NCBI GenBank assembly: GCA_026986775.1
Contig: JALSNX010000019.1
Coordinates: 45,225 to 109,224 of the forward strand
Source: Caldifarciminota bacterium
GTDB taxonomy: Bacteria; Hydrothermota; Hydrothermia; UBA1063; CAJXJZ01
DNA length: 64,000 bases
Direction of reading: 5' to 3'
This document shows positions 63,955 to 64,000 of the stretch, piece after piece (within the stretch, counting starts at the first letter, position 1; the number at the start of each line of letters is the position of its first letter). Under the pieces are notes generated by a model. That model did no database searches and was not told the origin of the DNA. It saw only the letters and a program-made list of their open reading frames with translations. A program made the translations under genes and the position numbers.

Positions 63955-64000
63955 TACCCTCCTTCTTCTAATAAAGGCAACAAAAGGAAGAAGGAGGGTA
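63955..64000. repeat. Long inverted repeat at the window edge
   Basis: TACCCTCCTTCTTC (63955-63968) pairs perfectly with GAAGAAGGAGGGTA (63987-64000) around an 18-nt loop. On the minus strand it is followed by ACTATATTTTAC. It may be a terminator for a gene beyond the window or the end of a repeat element. The other 137 bp after the last gene's start (63818-63954) hold its Shine-Dalgarno and nothing else I can name. Confidence 0.7.

Overview
The window looks like part of the chromosome of an AT-rich, Gram-negative-type bacterium from an uncultured lineage. It has lipoproteins with lipoboxes, outer-membrane barrels and a PorV-like protein. Several secreted proteins end in short C-terminal modules of the type IX (Por) sorting kind. 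A FIST/histidine kinase/roadblock/MglA signalling set and HslU are also present. Together these suggest the FCB side of the tree, for example a WOR-3/Stahlbacteria- or Hydrothermota-like thermophile. That placement is inference; no rRNA is present to settle it. Genes are packed tightly, with many 4-8 nt start/stop overlaps, and several sigma70-like promoters end only 6-10 nt before the start codon, so many mRNAs are probably leaderless.

Layout. 1-12.6 kb: an exopolysaccharide/capsule locus with glycosyltransferases of families 2 and 4, an O-antigen-ligase/polymerase-like protein, a PaaK/CapK-like adenylating enzyme, a polyprenyl-phosphate sugar transferase, a Wzi-like barrel, a hexapeptide acetyltransferase and a PMT/GT39-like membrane transferase. 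12.6-15.9 kb: a DUF2726 protein, then a + strand operon of a NYN-domain (YacP-like) protein, a small gene broken by a 34-bp x 4 tandem repeat, and a SIR2-like NAD-binding protein, ending next to tRNA-Ala(CGC). The repeat-broken gene plus SIR2 pair is the best candidate for an undescribed, possibly switchable, defence-type system.

15.9-23.2 kb (-): a signalling operon of a class III cyclase-ATPase-TPR giant, a HEAT-repeat protein, an HD-GYP protein and pyrE. 23.4-27.2 kb (-): a five-gene operon with two radical SAM proteins and a methyltransferase. 27.3-29.1 kb (+): rpmE, a SPOR lipoprotein, rdgB and a gmhB-like phosphatase. 29.1-40.3 kb (+): a ten-gene, mostly overlapping run with a secreted protein, folP, a lipoprotein, htrA/degP, a secreted M14 carboxypeptidase, hslU, MEMO, AMMECR1, a nitrilase-family amidase and a YfiM-like protein. 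40.3-43.7 kb (-): mtnA, a PHP phosphoesterase, a CaCA antiporter and a lipoprotein.

43.8-50.3 kb (+): an SOS operon (lexA, small gene, dinB), a FIST protein, gltX, a Nudix hydrolase and folC. 50.3-55.6 kb (-): a FIST sensor, histidine kinase, a response regulator fused to a roadblock domain through a very acidic linker, and an MglA-like GTPase, which reads as one signalling chain. 55.7-63.8 kb (-): a surface/secretion cluster of a sorting-domain protein, a cupin, a 1651-residue VWA/Ig-like adhesin and a PorV-like protein. No insertion sequence, prophage or CRISPR array was seen.
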